This document shows, one piece after another, positions 13,206-24,501 of a stretch of DNA of 64,000 bases. The position numbers were made by a program, and so were the translations under genes. The notes beneath the pieces are model-generated. The model saw only the letters and a list, made by a program, of their open reading frames with translations. It was not told where the DNA came from and made no database searches. Within the stretch, counting starts at the first letter, position 1. The number at the start of each line of letters is the position of its first letter. Source of the stretch: Anthopleura xanthogrammica (taxonomy: Eukaryota > Cnidaria > Anthozoa > Actiniaria > Actiniidae); the NCBI GenBank assembly GCA_964019055.1, contig OZ025209.1:1492197-1556196 (forward strand), written 5' to 3'.

Positions 13206-16200
13206 ACTGCTACTGCCTAGTCCTTACCTACAATTTTTTTGGCACTCCGTTCCGTAACGTAGTCTTTGACTTTCTTATCATTCGAAATTATTGCAACCTA
13301 AGAATCAAAACATCATCAAGTTAAGTTCGAAAGTATTAAAAATGGCTCAATGCCTCCATGCAGGCTATAGACCCTTTGCAGCACGTCGGAATGCAGCTCA
13401 ATTTGGAGCACAAAACAATTGGTTCTAATTCTCAGGAGATTGAAATTGTTTTGTTTTGTCCTCCAAATTAAGCTGCTTTGACGTCACGCGTAAGAGGTCT
13501 ATATCGAGCAAGGAGATACTTACGTTGCGGTTTTTTAGCATATGACAGCTTTTCTCGACCGTTGCTATGGTTATCGTGCTGGCAATTGTAGCAGTGAAAA
13601 AGGATATGATGACGATCCCCATGGTGATCCAAATCATGCCAAACACTCTACCAAGTATTGTGCGAGGTGTCTTGTCTCCATACCTTTAGAGAAAAGAATA
13701 ACAAAAAACAAAAGATGATGAAAAGGTTTCTTCAGATTTCAAAATCAAATTAATCGTGGCTGATGGAAACTTGAAACAACCTCCGGGCTGATCAAAGTCA
13801 GGACATCCCTTGATTTCTTTTAATGTTCAGTTTTGTTCCATGGTCGAATTGGAATTTAAAAGTTGATTTTGTGGAGAGAAAAACCGGAGAACCCGGTGAA
13901 ACCCTCGAAGCACAGGAGACAACCAACTAGAAACTCTACTCGCATACGACACTGAGTCCGGCGGTACTCGAACCCGGGTCGCATTGGTGAGAGGCGAGCG
14001 CTAAGATGACACATTAAGAATTTGGCCAACAACGACGATATATTTGGGGAAATTTCATTTGATTTAAACCTTACCCAACTGTTGTCATCGAAATAAAAGC
14101 CCACCAGAACCCGTCGAAAGTTCCACGAAAGAAAGAACTCGAGAATTCCTTATCATTGTGGCGTGCTTCCTACAAACAGAACGGGGTAAAATTTAGAACG
14201 ATTATAAACCAAAGAACATGAACAGAAAATGACAACGCTTTGGCTCTAAATTCGCAATGGATTCACAATAGCAATGTGCATCAAAGCTCACAAAGCACTC
14301 TGGGAAAGTGAGTTCTTTAAAAATGCAACAGGCAAATAATAGGAACTATCAGAAAAAAATTACTCTGTTATTTTCGTCTGCTGAAATCCTTTTATTCTAT
14401 AGAAAATGTTGAAGGAAAAATTATCAGATGAATTTTTAGAGGAGCAACTCACTTTCCCATCATGCTTTGTGCTAGAATTTTGAGCTCATGCACATTGGCT
14501 ATTGAAGTAGGACCAGTTTAGAGACCATTTGTCTCATTGTATATAGGTGACCCTAATGCTATCTAGTTAAGATATTCTTGTTTATGTTGTCCTTAAGGCC
14601 GATTTACATGGTACAACTTTTGCTTACAACTGTCGCATGCAATCTCCTTGCGCCACGCTTACAACACGAATTGCGTCGTGTAATTCAACCCTACAACTTG
14701 CTACAGCTTTGTTCTTGTCGTACACCACAGTTGTGAGCAAGTTGTAGGGTTGATTTACACGATGCAATTCATGTTGTAAGCGTGGCGTAAGCAGATTGCA
14801 TGCGACAGTTGTAAGCAAAAGTTGTGCCGTGTAAATCGGCCTTTATAGACCCCTTGCAGCAAGTCGGAATGCAGCTCAATTTGGAGGACAAAAAAAATAG
14901 ACTCAAATTCTCAGGAGATTGAAATTCTTTTGTTTTGTCCTTCAAATGTTGAGCTGCTTTGACGTCACGTGAAAGGGGTCTATACCGAGGGTCACCCTAT
15001 ACCTTTACGTTCAAGGCCTATTTCAAAGTATCGGTTCTTACTTACCAATACCCATAAGATGACGCCAGCAATTGCAGCCACTAACAGCATGATCGGTAAA
15101 ATAGGCGACTGTTTCCAAATGATCTGGAATATTTCAGAGCTGAGTTCTTCTCGGCATCTCCCGATATCTACTATTAGTATCCAATTACTTTTCTTTTCGG
15201 TTGGGATGACTTTTACTGTAGTGTCATTGTATTGGCTGACAAATATAAAGTATACTAGTCAACTACAATGCACTGCGCGCCAGTATATCGTTGTTTACAT
15301 ATCAAATCAGTTGATCTTATATTTATTGCCAAGATTTATAAAAGCTCACGAAAAGCATAAAATAACTACTTATCATTATATCTTCATGGTTTTAAAACTT
15401 CTAGCTTGAATAACGAGACGGATGGAACTGGATTCCCAAACTTCACCTACACAACTGCCATTTTGCCTGGCAGAGAAAATGGCGGATTGCATTGTTTTCG
15501 GCGCGCAGTGCATTGTAGTTGACTAGGATTCTTTATAAAGTGAATAGTTTGCATAAGGAGGAGTTGCGGATTCTGTAATGGAATGTGCGTGCAGTTTTGC
15601 AGGCAAAAATTCTTTCGAATTCTAGACTGGTGTTTGGGGTTAACCAGGGGGAAAACGCCCATATCATGCTGAACTCCTTCTTCAAATTATAATTACACAC
15701 AGAACTGTAGTGGTTGTATACAGAATAGGCATTGAAAAATAAGAAGACAAAACCAATATTTTTCTTAGCCTAACTTCTTCGTATTTTTCGTGCACATTTT
15801 CCCGCCAATATTTTTAGCATGCGTACTTTATTTTTGTGTTGTCGGTCCAGCAAAATCTATACCTGCGGTCCCAATAGTCTTCGGCGTTCATTCTTTAGCA
15901 ATACAATGCAAAATATTACCTGATTTTGTCGCCAACTTCGACAGGGACTGGAAACGCAAACATCGTTGTATTTTCACGCAATCGTTTCATGATTTCGTCT
16001 GCATTATTCGTCAAGGTTTTATTTTGAATCCATTTGATGTTCGTGCACTTCTGATGGCATTTGCCAAAAAGTTTTTCTATGCTTTTTTCAAGCAGTCCGT
16101 CATATTTCTTGCCTTTGGAATCTTTTATTGCTGTAGAAGTTTCTCCTTTGGTTAGATAGGGCGGAAAATTGTTCAACAACATATCACAATCACTTGCCAC

Positions 16201-16245
16201 TCTTGTACACAGAATCAGAATCAAAAGGATCTTCAACGACTCCAT
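11165..16245 (-). CDS. Channel B: iGluR-like receptor with K+ filter
   Basis: Predicted 482-residue membrane channel, paralogue of A. Exons in transcript order: 16245-15920, 15235-15046, 14169-14075, 13683-13524, 13297-13228, 12890-12595, 11840-11657, 11292-11165; phases agree at every junction. Signal peptide ends near VASD. S1 has NFPPYL and FPVPV. M1 ends near residue 172. Pore reads GFWWAFISMT then TVGYGD (202-207). M3-like helix reads FFTATIASTIT. Then the second ligand-binding half, M4 (about IGITIINC) and a Lys-rich end followed by a short coiled coil. S1 is shorter than in A and C before M1. The exons of 95 and 160 nt equal those of channel A. Introns hold a CAG-type repeat, a 28 bp minisatellite, a SINE and several MITEs. 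Transcribed towards channel A. Confidence 0.85.
11356..11565. repeat. CCCTA/CCCCA/CCCTG pentamer tract
   Basis: About 110 bp of five-base units on the + strand (TAGGG/TGGGG on the transcribed strand), grading into an imperfect CATTA/CGTTG tract. It fills much of the last intron of channel B. It resembles but is not the TTAGGG telomere repeat. Confidence 0.75.
11921..12246. repeat. 28 bp minisatellite, ~11 copies
   Basis: Tandem units close to CTGACTCATACCGGGTACCC followed by ATCACCAT, with substitutions (CATA/CGTA, CCAT/CCGT) and small insertions near 12193. Each unit carries a GGGTACCC palindrome. In intron 6 of channel B. Confidence 0.9.
12978..13217. repeat. CTG/CTACTG repeat (CAG/CAGTAG in transcript)
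   Basis: CTACTG units are followed by about 22 uninterrupted CTG triplets (about 13138-13204) and two CTACTG units. It occupies most of intron 5 of channel B (12891-13227) and ends about 10 bp from that intron's 5' splice site at 13227. Read as transcript, it is a CAG-rich tract immediately after the donor. The long Leu or Ala/Thr open frames here are repeat artefacts. Confidence 0.95.
13366..13503. mobile_element. MITE family 2 (copy 2)
   Basis: Begins TATAGACCCTTTGCAGCACG and ends with a TGACGTCACGCG segment and AGAGGTCTATA. Same interior GGAG(C/G)ACAAAACAAT pair as the other copies. In intron 4 of channel B, ending about 20 bp from its donor. Confidence 0.8.
13845..14010 (-). mobile_element. 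tRNA-derived SINE (copy 1)
   Basis: On the - strand: a tRNA-like head with TTAGCGCTCGCCTCTCACC and the pol III B box GGGTTCGAGTACC, then a body with GGTTCTCCGGTTTTTCTCTC. A related copy is at 41430-41640. The body resembles the conserved eumetazoan Nin-type SINE core; that assignment is from memory. It lies in intron 3 of channel B. Confidence 0.65.
14594..14843. mobile_element. MITE-like element with long inverted arms
   Basis: Left arm starts AAGGCCGATTTACATGGTAC and continues AACTTTTGCTTACAACTGTC. The right arm mirrors it and ends GTGTAAATCGGCCTTTA. The arms cover nearly the whole element. In intron 2 of channel B, directly abutting the family 2 MITE at 14844. Confidence 0.8.
14844..14985. 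mobile_element. MITE family 2 (copy 3)
   Basis: Begins TATAGACCCCTTGCAGCAAG and ends TGACGTCACGTGAAAGGGGT then CTATA. Abuts the preceding element at the shared TTTATA, consistent with insertion at a TA in its end. In intron 2 of channel B. Confidence 0.8.
15255..15526. mobile_element. MITE family 3 (copy 1)
   Basis: Ends CTAGTCAACTACAATGCACT and AGTGCATTGTAGTTGACTAG are near-perfect inverted repeats. The interior shares AAGCATAA and TTTTAAAACTTCTAGCT segments with the copy at 23633-24111. In intron 1 of channel B, about 20 bp upstream of the exon 2 acceptor. Confidence 0.8.
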
Positions 16246-16277
16246 GTCAGGCCTTGACTGAAAGAAAAAACAAACTA

Positions 16278-16520
16278 CTTATTCGTTTGTCTCACGATTG
16301 CTGAGGGTCATTTGTAGAAGACCCCGACGTTTCGACTGCAAGCTGCTAGTCTTCATCAGACGATGGTGTATAGACTGGATGGTTCGTCTGTTATATACCG
16401 CTCTTCGGATCATCTGTGACGCACCATCGCCATCACCTGATGAAGACTAGCAGCTTGCTGTCGAAACGTCACGGTCTTCTACAAATGATCCTCAGCAATC
16501 GTGAGACAAACGAATAAGTA
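16278..16520. mobile_element. MITE-like element upstream of channel B
   Basis: Left arm begins ACTTATTCGTTTGTCTCACG and continues ATTGCTGAGG; the right arm ends GTGAGACAAACGAATAAGTA. Inner arm CTGATGAAGACTAGCAGCTT also matches. Arms about 100 bp. It begins 32 bp upstream of the channel B start codon, so it lies in its promoter or 5' untranslated region. Confidence 0.85.
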
Positions 16521-16827
16521 TCATTTCTTTATCATATTTCCACGAGGAATAATATTTTTCATTCTAAAAAAAAATCTATTCTGACTACGTTCACAAAAAT
16601 TTTATCTAAAGCTATTTTCCAGTTGAGTATAGCCGTAGATACAAACAGATGATACTTGAACAAGGCAGACACGCAAAAAAACCGCTGCATCCACAAGGGA
16701 GCCACCCTTTGGGTTGTGGCAAAAATATGTGAAAATTGCGGAACGTATTTCAGGACCAAAGGTCAATAAATTCAAAAATAACTTAAAATGATTGTAAATA
16801 TAGTGATACATTATGATGAAATGAACA

Positions 16828-17121
16828 CAGGAAGCCCGAGCAATGTTTTTGTACCTTATTACAAAGGAATGTATGTGGAATTATTTAACGTAAGAATAAC
16901 TGAAGTAATTCTTGTAATTTGCTTACAATTTTTTGCTTGTAAAAAGCCTAAAACTCGTCGGATTGGCTCCAAATTGCGTACAGAGACAAAGAACAGCAGC
17001 AACAACCCACAGGCAAAAATTGATGAGCAAACTACAAGTATTACTTCGGTTATTCTTACGTTAAATAATTCCACATACATTCCTTTGTAATAAGGTACAA
17101 AAGCATTCCTTGGGCTTCCTG
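16828..17121. mobile_element. MITE-like element, family 1 (copy 2)
   Basis: Ends CAGGAAGCCCGAGCAATG and CATTCCTTGGGCTTCCTG. Almost the whole element is palindromic, so similar hydrophobic frames appear on both strands. Related to 5455-5684. Confidence 0.8.
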
Positions 17122-17840
17122 AGAGTACCTTTTATAGATAGACATTGCATCCTAAAATGAATTAAAGCTGAATTATCTGCTGCAGTATTGACTGGCCTTG
17201 ATGGCTTCATATACTTAGATTTCTATGCCATTCCTAGGGTCTTCAATTGTTTCGACGAAATTTAAAAGAAATGGGAATTTTTGGAACTTATTCTTTAGCC
17301 GGTGCATTTGAAATATATTAAATATATATACATTTATTACGGTTATTTCGGTGTTCAATTCATTTGAAAATAGTTAATAATTCATTATTCTATTAATATT
17401 AAAAGGAGAAGAAATTATAGAAAAATCGCCTATTTTTAAACTTATGTATTTTAAGGCAAAAATAATGTCCTCCGGTTATAAGAACGAAAAGGAAAATAAA
17501 GCAGAAATGAGATACAATTTCTTTCCTTTCCTTGGTTTTTCGATTTTAATGGATTTAGCTTCGTATGCAAATTTGCCATTACAGACCACATTACTTTCTC
17601 TGAGCAATGTTCTTTTATTAAAATATTTAGACATGAAAGAATCAACTCCAAAGGGTGGCATCACATGAGCTAAAATTGCCACAACAAACAACGAAGCTAA
17701 AGAAGTATATACGTACACACTATGTAGAAATACCTTAATATGAAAACCATTCACTACGATCTTGCAAAATGCATTTACAAGTGTATTAGATTTACGATAT
17801 GGATAAAATGGTAAAATACAATAAATTTGACGGACATATT
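17122..17840. other. Intergenic, no gene supported
   Basis: AT-rich. A 92-codon open frame on the - strand (17754-17476) has a hydrophobic start but no recognisable similarity and no splice context, so I do not call it. Confidence 0.4.
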
Positions 17841-17989
17841 AGAGTGGATTCACTAAACCCATGAAATAAAAATTGCTTGTTAAAGTGTAATAGTCAAATA
17901 GACACAAAAGAAAACCATGGAATAACGGGTCTACTAATTGTTAATTAGTCTAATGTGTATATTTTTCACAGGTTTAGCGATTTCACTCT
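17841..17989. mobile_element. Short inverted-repeat element
   Basis: Left end AGAGTGGATTCACTAAACCC and right end CAGGTTTAGCGATTTCACTC(T); non-coding interior. Confidence 0.5.
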
Positions 17990-18764
17990 ACGACACTGAA
18001 CTGCATGAGTGCTACACAAGTTATCTGATGTAAGCCTTGAAAAAGATTGTATTTCACAGGATTTCCTTCGTGAAAGTTGGACAATGCATGATGACGTGAG
18101 ATACCAGAGAAAAACGTTTTGCGCATGCGTGCCTTTCAGCGCGCTTTCCAAGAATTTAGAAGAGTTTTAGCGGGAAAAAAATATTCGTTTTCTCCGAGAA
18201 TACTAAAAAATTCATAAGTTTACTTTTGTGAGACCAAGATACTGTATTAATAAAGACAATATGAAAGAATTAGCCATTAATTTCAAGAAAAAAGTTCATC
18301 TGTCAAGCAATTAAGTTTGAAAGTCAAGTTTGCCATGCAAGAGACAAAGAAGTCTTTGACTAATTTACCTACGGTCTAATAATATGCTCAGTCATTAATT
18401 ATTCACTGTCGTGACAAGATGTTTTCCTCACCTATGATAGACCTATGGCATAACAATCAAAAAGGTGCCACTGAATATTACTTCGAAATAATTTAAAAAT
18501 GCCCGAAATTTTAAATCTATCCTAAGTTTAAAAATGTCTTGTAATAAAACTACTTAAAACGAATTAGGCAATTATTTACCTTAATTGTTTTTAGTTATCC
18601 AGTACTTAGCCGACATCATATTTTTCTGCACTCACCAATGTTTTAATTATTGACATAAACAACTCATAATTATTCGTCTTAAGAAAATTGGGAACTAGTG
18701 TAATAACTTTGTCGAGAATTAATTCTGAATGCGAACACTCGAGATATTTTTATGTATTTTACAC
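17990..18764. other. Intergenic, nothing seen
   Basis: AT-rich without open frames or repeats that I can support. Confidence 0.4.
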
Positions 18765-18957
18765 AAACCGTGGGCATCCAGAAATCAGTTCAGATTTCGT
18801 AACCGTTCGTTTAACATTCAGAAACGACTTTCTGACTATGAGACGTTTATCTGACTACAAATCAGTCGAATTTCTTGCAGTTAAAGAGTTCGTGTTTAAT
18901 ATTGCTCAACGAACGATGACACGATTTCTGAACTATTTCTGGGTGCCCACAGTTTTT
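18765..18957. mobile_element. MITE-like inverted-repeat element
   Basis: Left arm AAACCGTGGGCATCCAGAAA then TCAGTTCAGATTTCG; right arm CGATTTCTGAACTATTTCTG then GGTGCCCACAGTTTTT. A weaker outer pair (GAATGCGAA/TTCGCAC) extends it to about 18727-18970. Confidence 0.65.
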
Positions 18958-19001
18958 CGATTCGCACTGAAATATGCTTACGCTTTTTAACGAGAGTGAA
19001 G

Positions 19002-19400
19002 GAAAAAAGACAGTATTTTTTGATGTATTTTGAACTTTATAAGAATCGATATGAAATATTGATGGCGTAAAATGTAGAGAATTATAATAGAGGATCGATA
19101 ATATAAATATGGAAGGATAAGGAAGCCAAAAATTAGATGGACGAAGATGTAAATAGGAGATAAGTTAGGAAGTGAGACGAAGAAGCGAAGAACAATATGA
19201 TAGAAAGAAAAACAGGAGGGTAGATGTAGAATTGGAAAGTAATGCAACGAGGCAAAACTAAAGGGAAAACGAGAGAAGAGGAGAGAAGAGAGGATACGAA
19301 GTGAGGAAAAGTGATGAAAAGAGAAGGGAAGTAAAGAGAAGATAAGACGGAAGGAAGGAAGGAAGGAAGGAAGGAACGAGGAAGGAAATTTATGCTTCAC
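19002..19400. repeat. Purine-rich tract ending in (GGAA)n
   Basis: About 400 bp that is strongly A/G on the + strand, finishing in five GGAA units near 19350-19372. The 138-codon Phe/Ser/Leu frame on the - strand is compositional. Confidence 0.7.
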
Positions 19401-21096
19401 CAATAGAAAAGGAACCGATGTGCCATGCTCATTATTTATCGCTGCTCTAAGAAGCGACTTTTCCAGCAGGCAATATAATCACGCAAATATATTGGTTAAA
19501 AAACAATATCGGTTATCAAATACATATAATACATAAATATATTTGTCGACGCCTCGAAACACTGTTTCAATCGCCTATTTATAATATGTTCTACATAAGT
19601 GCTATCCATATCACCACTATTAAACGTTTAACCAAACATTCAACTAATGAAAGAATGTTCTATAATGCAATAGAAGTCAAAATAAAGGCTTTTATGACTT
19701 TCTAAGTCTATGCATACAAAAATTACGCCTATAATCTGGAATAATTTTTACTATTATTGTTTTACCTGTAGTTAAGTACGATAAAAAATATCGAAACTTA
19801 CGTTCAAGGCGGCGGGGCTCGTCAGGTCGGCACACCTCGACACAGATGAGAAGAGAAACGTGCTGTCATGCCATCTGATCAATAAATGTTAACCTATCTA
19901 TCTTGAATGACCCGAGCTGAGGTGTTTAAGGATTGGTTGACTAGACTTGGCATTTGATTAAAAACGTTTAATTTGATAGGTTTTAATGTTAATTTAAACG
20001 GTATTTTACCTCAGTTGCGTCTTCGTAATGAAAAACATTTGTCTTATAAAATTTTAATAGGAGCTCTGGCTTTTATGAAATGTTGATGTCTTCGAAAAGT
20101 GTTCAGCAGTTCAAAAGCTTATCGAGGAGTTGCATTGGTGGTTATGCATGGAGAAGTAGACGAGAGACAATAGGCAAAACACTGCATAGTTTAAGGAGGA
20201 TTTCATCTAAAAAACTTTGCAAAGGAAAAATGTACTACGAATATCAATGGGCGCTTTTTAAATATTTTCCTTCGTTGCACAACTACTCAAAACAAAATTT
20301 CCACAAAAAAGAAAATTATCAAAATTATGCAGGCGTTGCTATGGTTTTAATTGACGAGTATTACTTGACTGAAGAGAGTCCTATTGCGTGACCTGCTTAA
20401 AACTGACTTGTTTTCAAATTCTAGCTGTTGTCATGCAAAATGTAGAGTTAGACTGAATACCTTAAACTGCTTGGCGCCTTAAACTGCTTGGCGCCAGTCC
20501 TATCACCTGTTGTAGGAATATGGTCAAAAGCGCGCGAAAAAGTCACCTGGAAAGTTTTAAAATGTCGTAAGGAGATTCAGAATCTAATCGCGCAATGCAT
20601 TATGGGTCAGTTATGCTATACTCATTGAAACGACCTATTGTCCCAACAAAAATAACTTATTTGAAGAAAGCATTTAGTGAAATTTTATTGGATTGGTTTT
20701 CATCGTATAAACTATGTTATCTAGTCGAAAAGCGAGGAACTAGTCGATGTATGTGGGGCTAGGGAGCGGGGAGGGGGAAACGAACGCTGATTGGCTGATC
20801 ATGCATAATCATTGTCATAACGGTTAATGGGATTGCTTTTTTCTTGGGTATTGTGAAATGATTTTCATAATTGATTAACTCATGCTATGGATAGATAAAA
20901 TGGTCATTATCAATTTAGTTGCTATGACAAAATTTTTTTTTGCCAGATATGGTAACCTCACAACAGGTGCCGTCATAACACATGATTTGACGCATGTATG
21001 TTAATTTAAGTATTGATTAAGACGGAAAGAAATCCTCGTTACTTGGCAAAAATATACGAAAATTTGGTAGGTATACTTTAATTTGTGAGGCCAAAA
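19401..21096. other. Intergenic, nothing coding seen
   Basis: AT-rich. A 17 bp direct duplication (CTTAAACTGCTTGGCGC) occurs near 20462-20497. A 103-codon frame at 20080-20391 has no recognisable features. Confidence 0.4.
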
Positions 21097-21125
21097 TAGA
21101 CCCCTTGCAGCAAGTCGGAATGCTG
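21097..21125. mobile_element. Fragment of MITE family 2
   Basis: TAGACCCCTTGCAGCAAGTC plus GGAATGC matches the left end of family 2, after which the sequence diverges. A solo end or a truncated copy. Confidence 0.6.
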
Positions 21126-21586
21126 CCATGTTTCTGCTACACGTTCCTAAGAACGTGGGGACCTATTAGCTATCTTTTAAAAATTGTGTTATCTTGTCTT
21201 CTTGATCAATGGAATATTATATATAACTAATGCCAAAGTCAAATACATTCAAAGTTTTATCTTTTATCTGATTTTCATCCTACGGTTCCAGTCTAGGAAA
21301 TTAGCTAAACCTGATATATTTGCTAAATAGAAACCTTATTATCAGTGGATTATTATCTTGATAGCTAATTCCAATGTCAAATAGAGTATTTTGATAATAT
21401 AAGACAGAACGCTTATTTTACGACGTTTCGATGTAGAGCCGGTATCCCATTTATATGATGTTAAATATTAACAACAGCGTTGTGGTCCATGGTAATTTTA
21501 TAGTCGGCATCATTTCATTAATTTTGCACGATTTTATTTACACCACAAAAACATTTTAGGCAGTTCTGTACCGATCTCCCGTGTAG

Positions 21587-21791
21587 ACGAATCCTGGCAG
21601 AGAAAATGGGAGACTCTGCCGGTCCAGGCAGTATTCTTTGATATACCGCCGTCCACAAACATGGACGAACCAAACAGGTTTTTTTGAGTCCACGGTACTT
21701 ATTATGACAGGGTTGCTAAGTTACCAAACGCATGCGCAACAAAGAATACGTGGACGGGCAGAGTCTCTCATTTTCTCTGCCAGGATTCGTT
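21587..21791. mobile_element. Inverted-repeat element
   Basis: Left arm ACGAATCCTGGCAGAGAAAA then TGGGAGACTCTGCC; the right arm is its reverse complement, ending TGCCAGGATTCGT. An inner pair CCGTCCAC/GTGGACGG is also present. Confidence 0.7.
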
Positions 21792-22427
21792 TACAAGGGA
21801 GACTCTGCTAGCGGGGAAGTACAGGTCTTTATTTTAATTTGAAGAGTAAGTCGTTAATTTTCCCTGTCTGGAAGCTAAGTCAATTGCCTGATGAACAAAA
21901 GCCACACTTTTCTAACTGAATATTAATAATAGACGTATTATTATTAAGAAACCACAATAACCAGAAAAATTACTTAGGCAATGGGAATCATTTTGGTGGT
22001 ACTGTATTTTTACATTTTCGTCAGTTCAATAATTAAGGGCAACTTAAAGATCTCGTCCTTCGGTATGTATTTTTAACTCGTAGTTCGAGCAAAAAAGATT
22101 GTTCTCTTCTTGGAATAATTTTCGATTTCTTCTTCAGTCAACTACTCAAAACATAATCGATTTGTTATCTGATAAAATCTTTCAATTTTTTTTCCATTTC
22201 AGGAATATTCGTGCGGAAAATATAAAAATGACTGACTTTTTGTGTTCTTTAGCTGATGCGGTTGTAATTTTTTCGCAAGAGGGCAAGGCGCATTGAAAAT
22301 TAAATGCAAGGCTTCGTATTGCTTTTTCATGCCTTCATAAATTATCATTTTTTGCATTAAAAATTAATCTACCAAAGGTCTTTTTTATGTTACGATAAAG
22401 TGAATGTGTTGCTTTTTGTTGCAGAAC

Positions 22428-22565
22428 ATGGACCGCGCGAGGGGAGAGGCTGGTAAGGTTATAGCCCTACCACTTTTCTTCTCTTCCCAATCTTAGCCCC
22501 AACCCTTTTTCCATTCTAGTCTCTTATATTGCCCCACCACTTTTTAGGGTGTTCCGCGGTCCATG
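22428..22565. mobile_element. Short inverted-repeat element
   Basis: Outer ends CATGGACCGCG and CCGCGGTCCATG, with pyrimidine-rich sequence between them. Confidence 0.45.
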
Positions 22566-23137
22566 CATAAAGCGGTTTTTGTTCAATATACCTTATATGG
22601 CGTTGTTTGTATTGAGGCTAGACCACAATGCATCTTGTTTTCGAACTTACAAAGTCGGCCTGTACATAATTTATACACAAAAAGCTTTCCTAAAAATTTG
22701 ATACAAAACCATAAAAACTTTGAGATTTTATCAGCATAATGCGTAAGTAATTATAAGTGTTCATAACGTTTACTGCGTCCTGATTATACTCATAAAAGTA
22801 TTACTTGTGACATCGACACGATCGATAGGGCTGGTTTTCACTAGAGACGGAATCGAGCTTAGTCCGGAGCCGTAATCGGAGCTAGTCGTGAACGCGTCGG
22901 AATTGAATCAGAAGGTTTCCTTTTTCTTCCAACTTCGATTATGATCCCGATCGTGAAAACTAGATTATCCGGGAACACAACCAACCACAACGCTGCTACC
23001 CAGGCCCTCTCTATTTGAACAGGGGGGGAAATGGCGATGAATTCAGTAGTCTATCGTGATTTATGAAACCTTTGAACGACTGAAAATCAAAAACCTTTGA
23101 AATGTAAGTCGCGTATAAATAGTGAAATACACTCTAG

Positions 23138-23370
23138 ATTGTTAACTCTTGACTCAGTCTAGGTCGAGTCTGGTTTCAGTTCCTGCCTTGGACGCGCGGG
23201 GAGTGGGGGCAAGTTTGAAACTGTACGCGGGGAGAGGAAAAGTAATTGACAGGTGAGAAAAAGGGGCGGTAATTCATTTCTCTGTGTGTTGTCCACAGTC
23301 CCTACTTTTCCTCTCCCCGCGTGCCGTTTCAAACTCGACTCGCCCCCACTCCCCGACTGTTAACAGTCTA
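23138..23370. mobile_element. Inverted-repeat element
   Basis: Arms GGGGAGTGGGGGCAAGTTTG...CGCGGGGAGAGGAAAAGTA and the reverse complement ACTTTTCCTCTCCCCGCG...CGCCCCCACTCCCC. GC content is well above the neighbourhood. Confidence 0.7.
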
Positions 23371-23632
23371 AATACACTCCCAACAAATACACAAATTCCC
23401 GGCAGATGTTTGATGCTAATTTCAGAATGTTTTGGATTTCTTGAAAAGAGACATCACTTTTAAGCTGATGAATTATTGATGAAAACAAATAAGTAGTAGA
23501 CAGTTTTTTATTTAATGTGAAAAAAAAGAAAAGAAATATCAGATCGAGGTTTGTGCTTCCGCTTATGATGACTGGCTTTCATTTGCAGTTTCATGAGTGA
23601 CTTGCCTTCCAACTCTTATTCCAATTTCGACG

Positions 23633-24111
23633 CGATGCACTGCGCGCCGAAAACAATGGAATCCGCCATTTTCTCTGCTAGACAAACTGGCGGCTTTGTA
23701 GGTAAAGTTTGGATTAGATCCAGTTTCATCGGTCTTGTTATCCGAGCTAGAAGTTTTAAAACCATCAAAATAGTTATTCTATGCTTTTCATGACATTTTA
23801 TAAATTTTGGCAACGAATCTAAGGTAAATTTAATTTCGTATGTAAACAATGATATAGAGCTGTTAAGTTGTGACGTATTTCCGGGTCCAACTGCTCACAA
23901 AAACCGATAAAATAAAGCGAAAAATATTCTCAATGATTTAACCTACGCATAAAACGAGTAGAACTTTGGACAACAAATGGTGTCATGAAGAAAAAGATAA
24001 AAAAATCTTGATAAAACGGCTTTTCGTTTTGGACCCGGAAGTTGTTTTTCCATACGAGTGACGTAACACTTAACAGCTCTTAAGCGCGCAGTGCATTGTA
24101 ATTGACTAGAA
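23633..24111. mobile_element. MITE family 3 (copy 2)
   Basis: Starts GCGATGCACTGCGCGCCGAA and ends GCGCGCAGTGCATTGTAATT then GACTAG. Longer interior than the copy at 15255-15526, with the shared AGAAGTTTTAAAACCATCAA segment inverted relative to it. Confidence 0.7.
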
Positions 24112-24501
24112 TTCTTTACGAAAGCTAAAAGCTCCTCGCAGTTCTTCGATAAAATCACGTCCTATTTTTATGTTATCTACTGCATTAATTCGCAGTCTTC
24201 CGATAACATAGGACAGAGAATCCGGCCGTCGTATACTTTAACATGATCCGTTTAAAGAACTAAACTTGTTTGTCGACCCACATTTAACTCCATTGGTCAC
24301 AGTAATACTCATTTCATTATAAGTTTGGACTTTGTTTGTTTTCTGGTATAAGAAGTATAATTACAGGTAAATAATAATAATGGTAACAATGACAGCTGTA
24401 AAGCTTAGGAAATTTTCCTTATTCACTTTATTTATCCGGCATTGATAACATTAATCATTGATCATTTCATAGTTAAATAAAGTCTAATCTGCTCGTGTCA
24501 G

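Noticed and set aside
12904..13257. Long poly-Leu (+) and Ala/Thr open frames
   Set aside because: Direct translations of the CTG/CTACTG repeat inside channel B intron 5.
5480..17080. Hydrophobic frames sharing a SIFAC...FVSVRNLE pattern at 5480-5701 and 16859-17080
   Set aside because: Both lie inside family 1 MITE copies; similarity is at the DNA level and comes from the palindrome.
17476..17754. 92-codon - strand frame with a hydrophobic stretch
   Set aside because: No recognisable family, no partner exon; normal for AT-rich DNA.
18987..19403. 138-codon Phe/Ser/Leu frame on the - strand
   Set aside because: Complement of a purine-rich tract; no domain or splice evidence.
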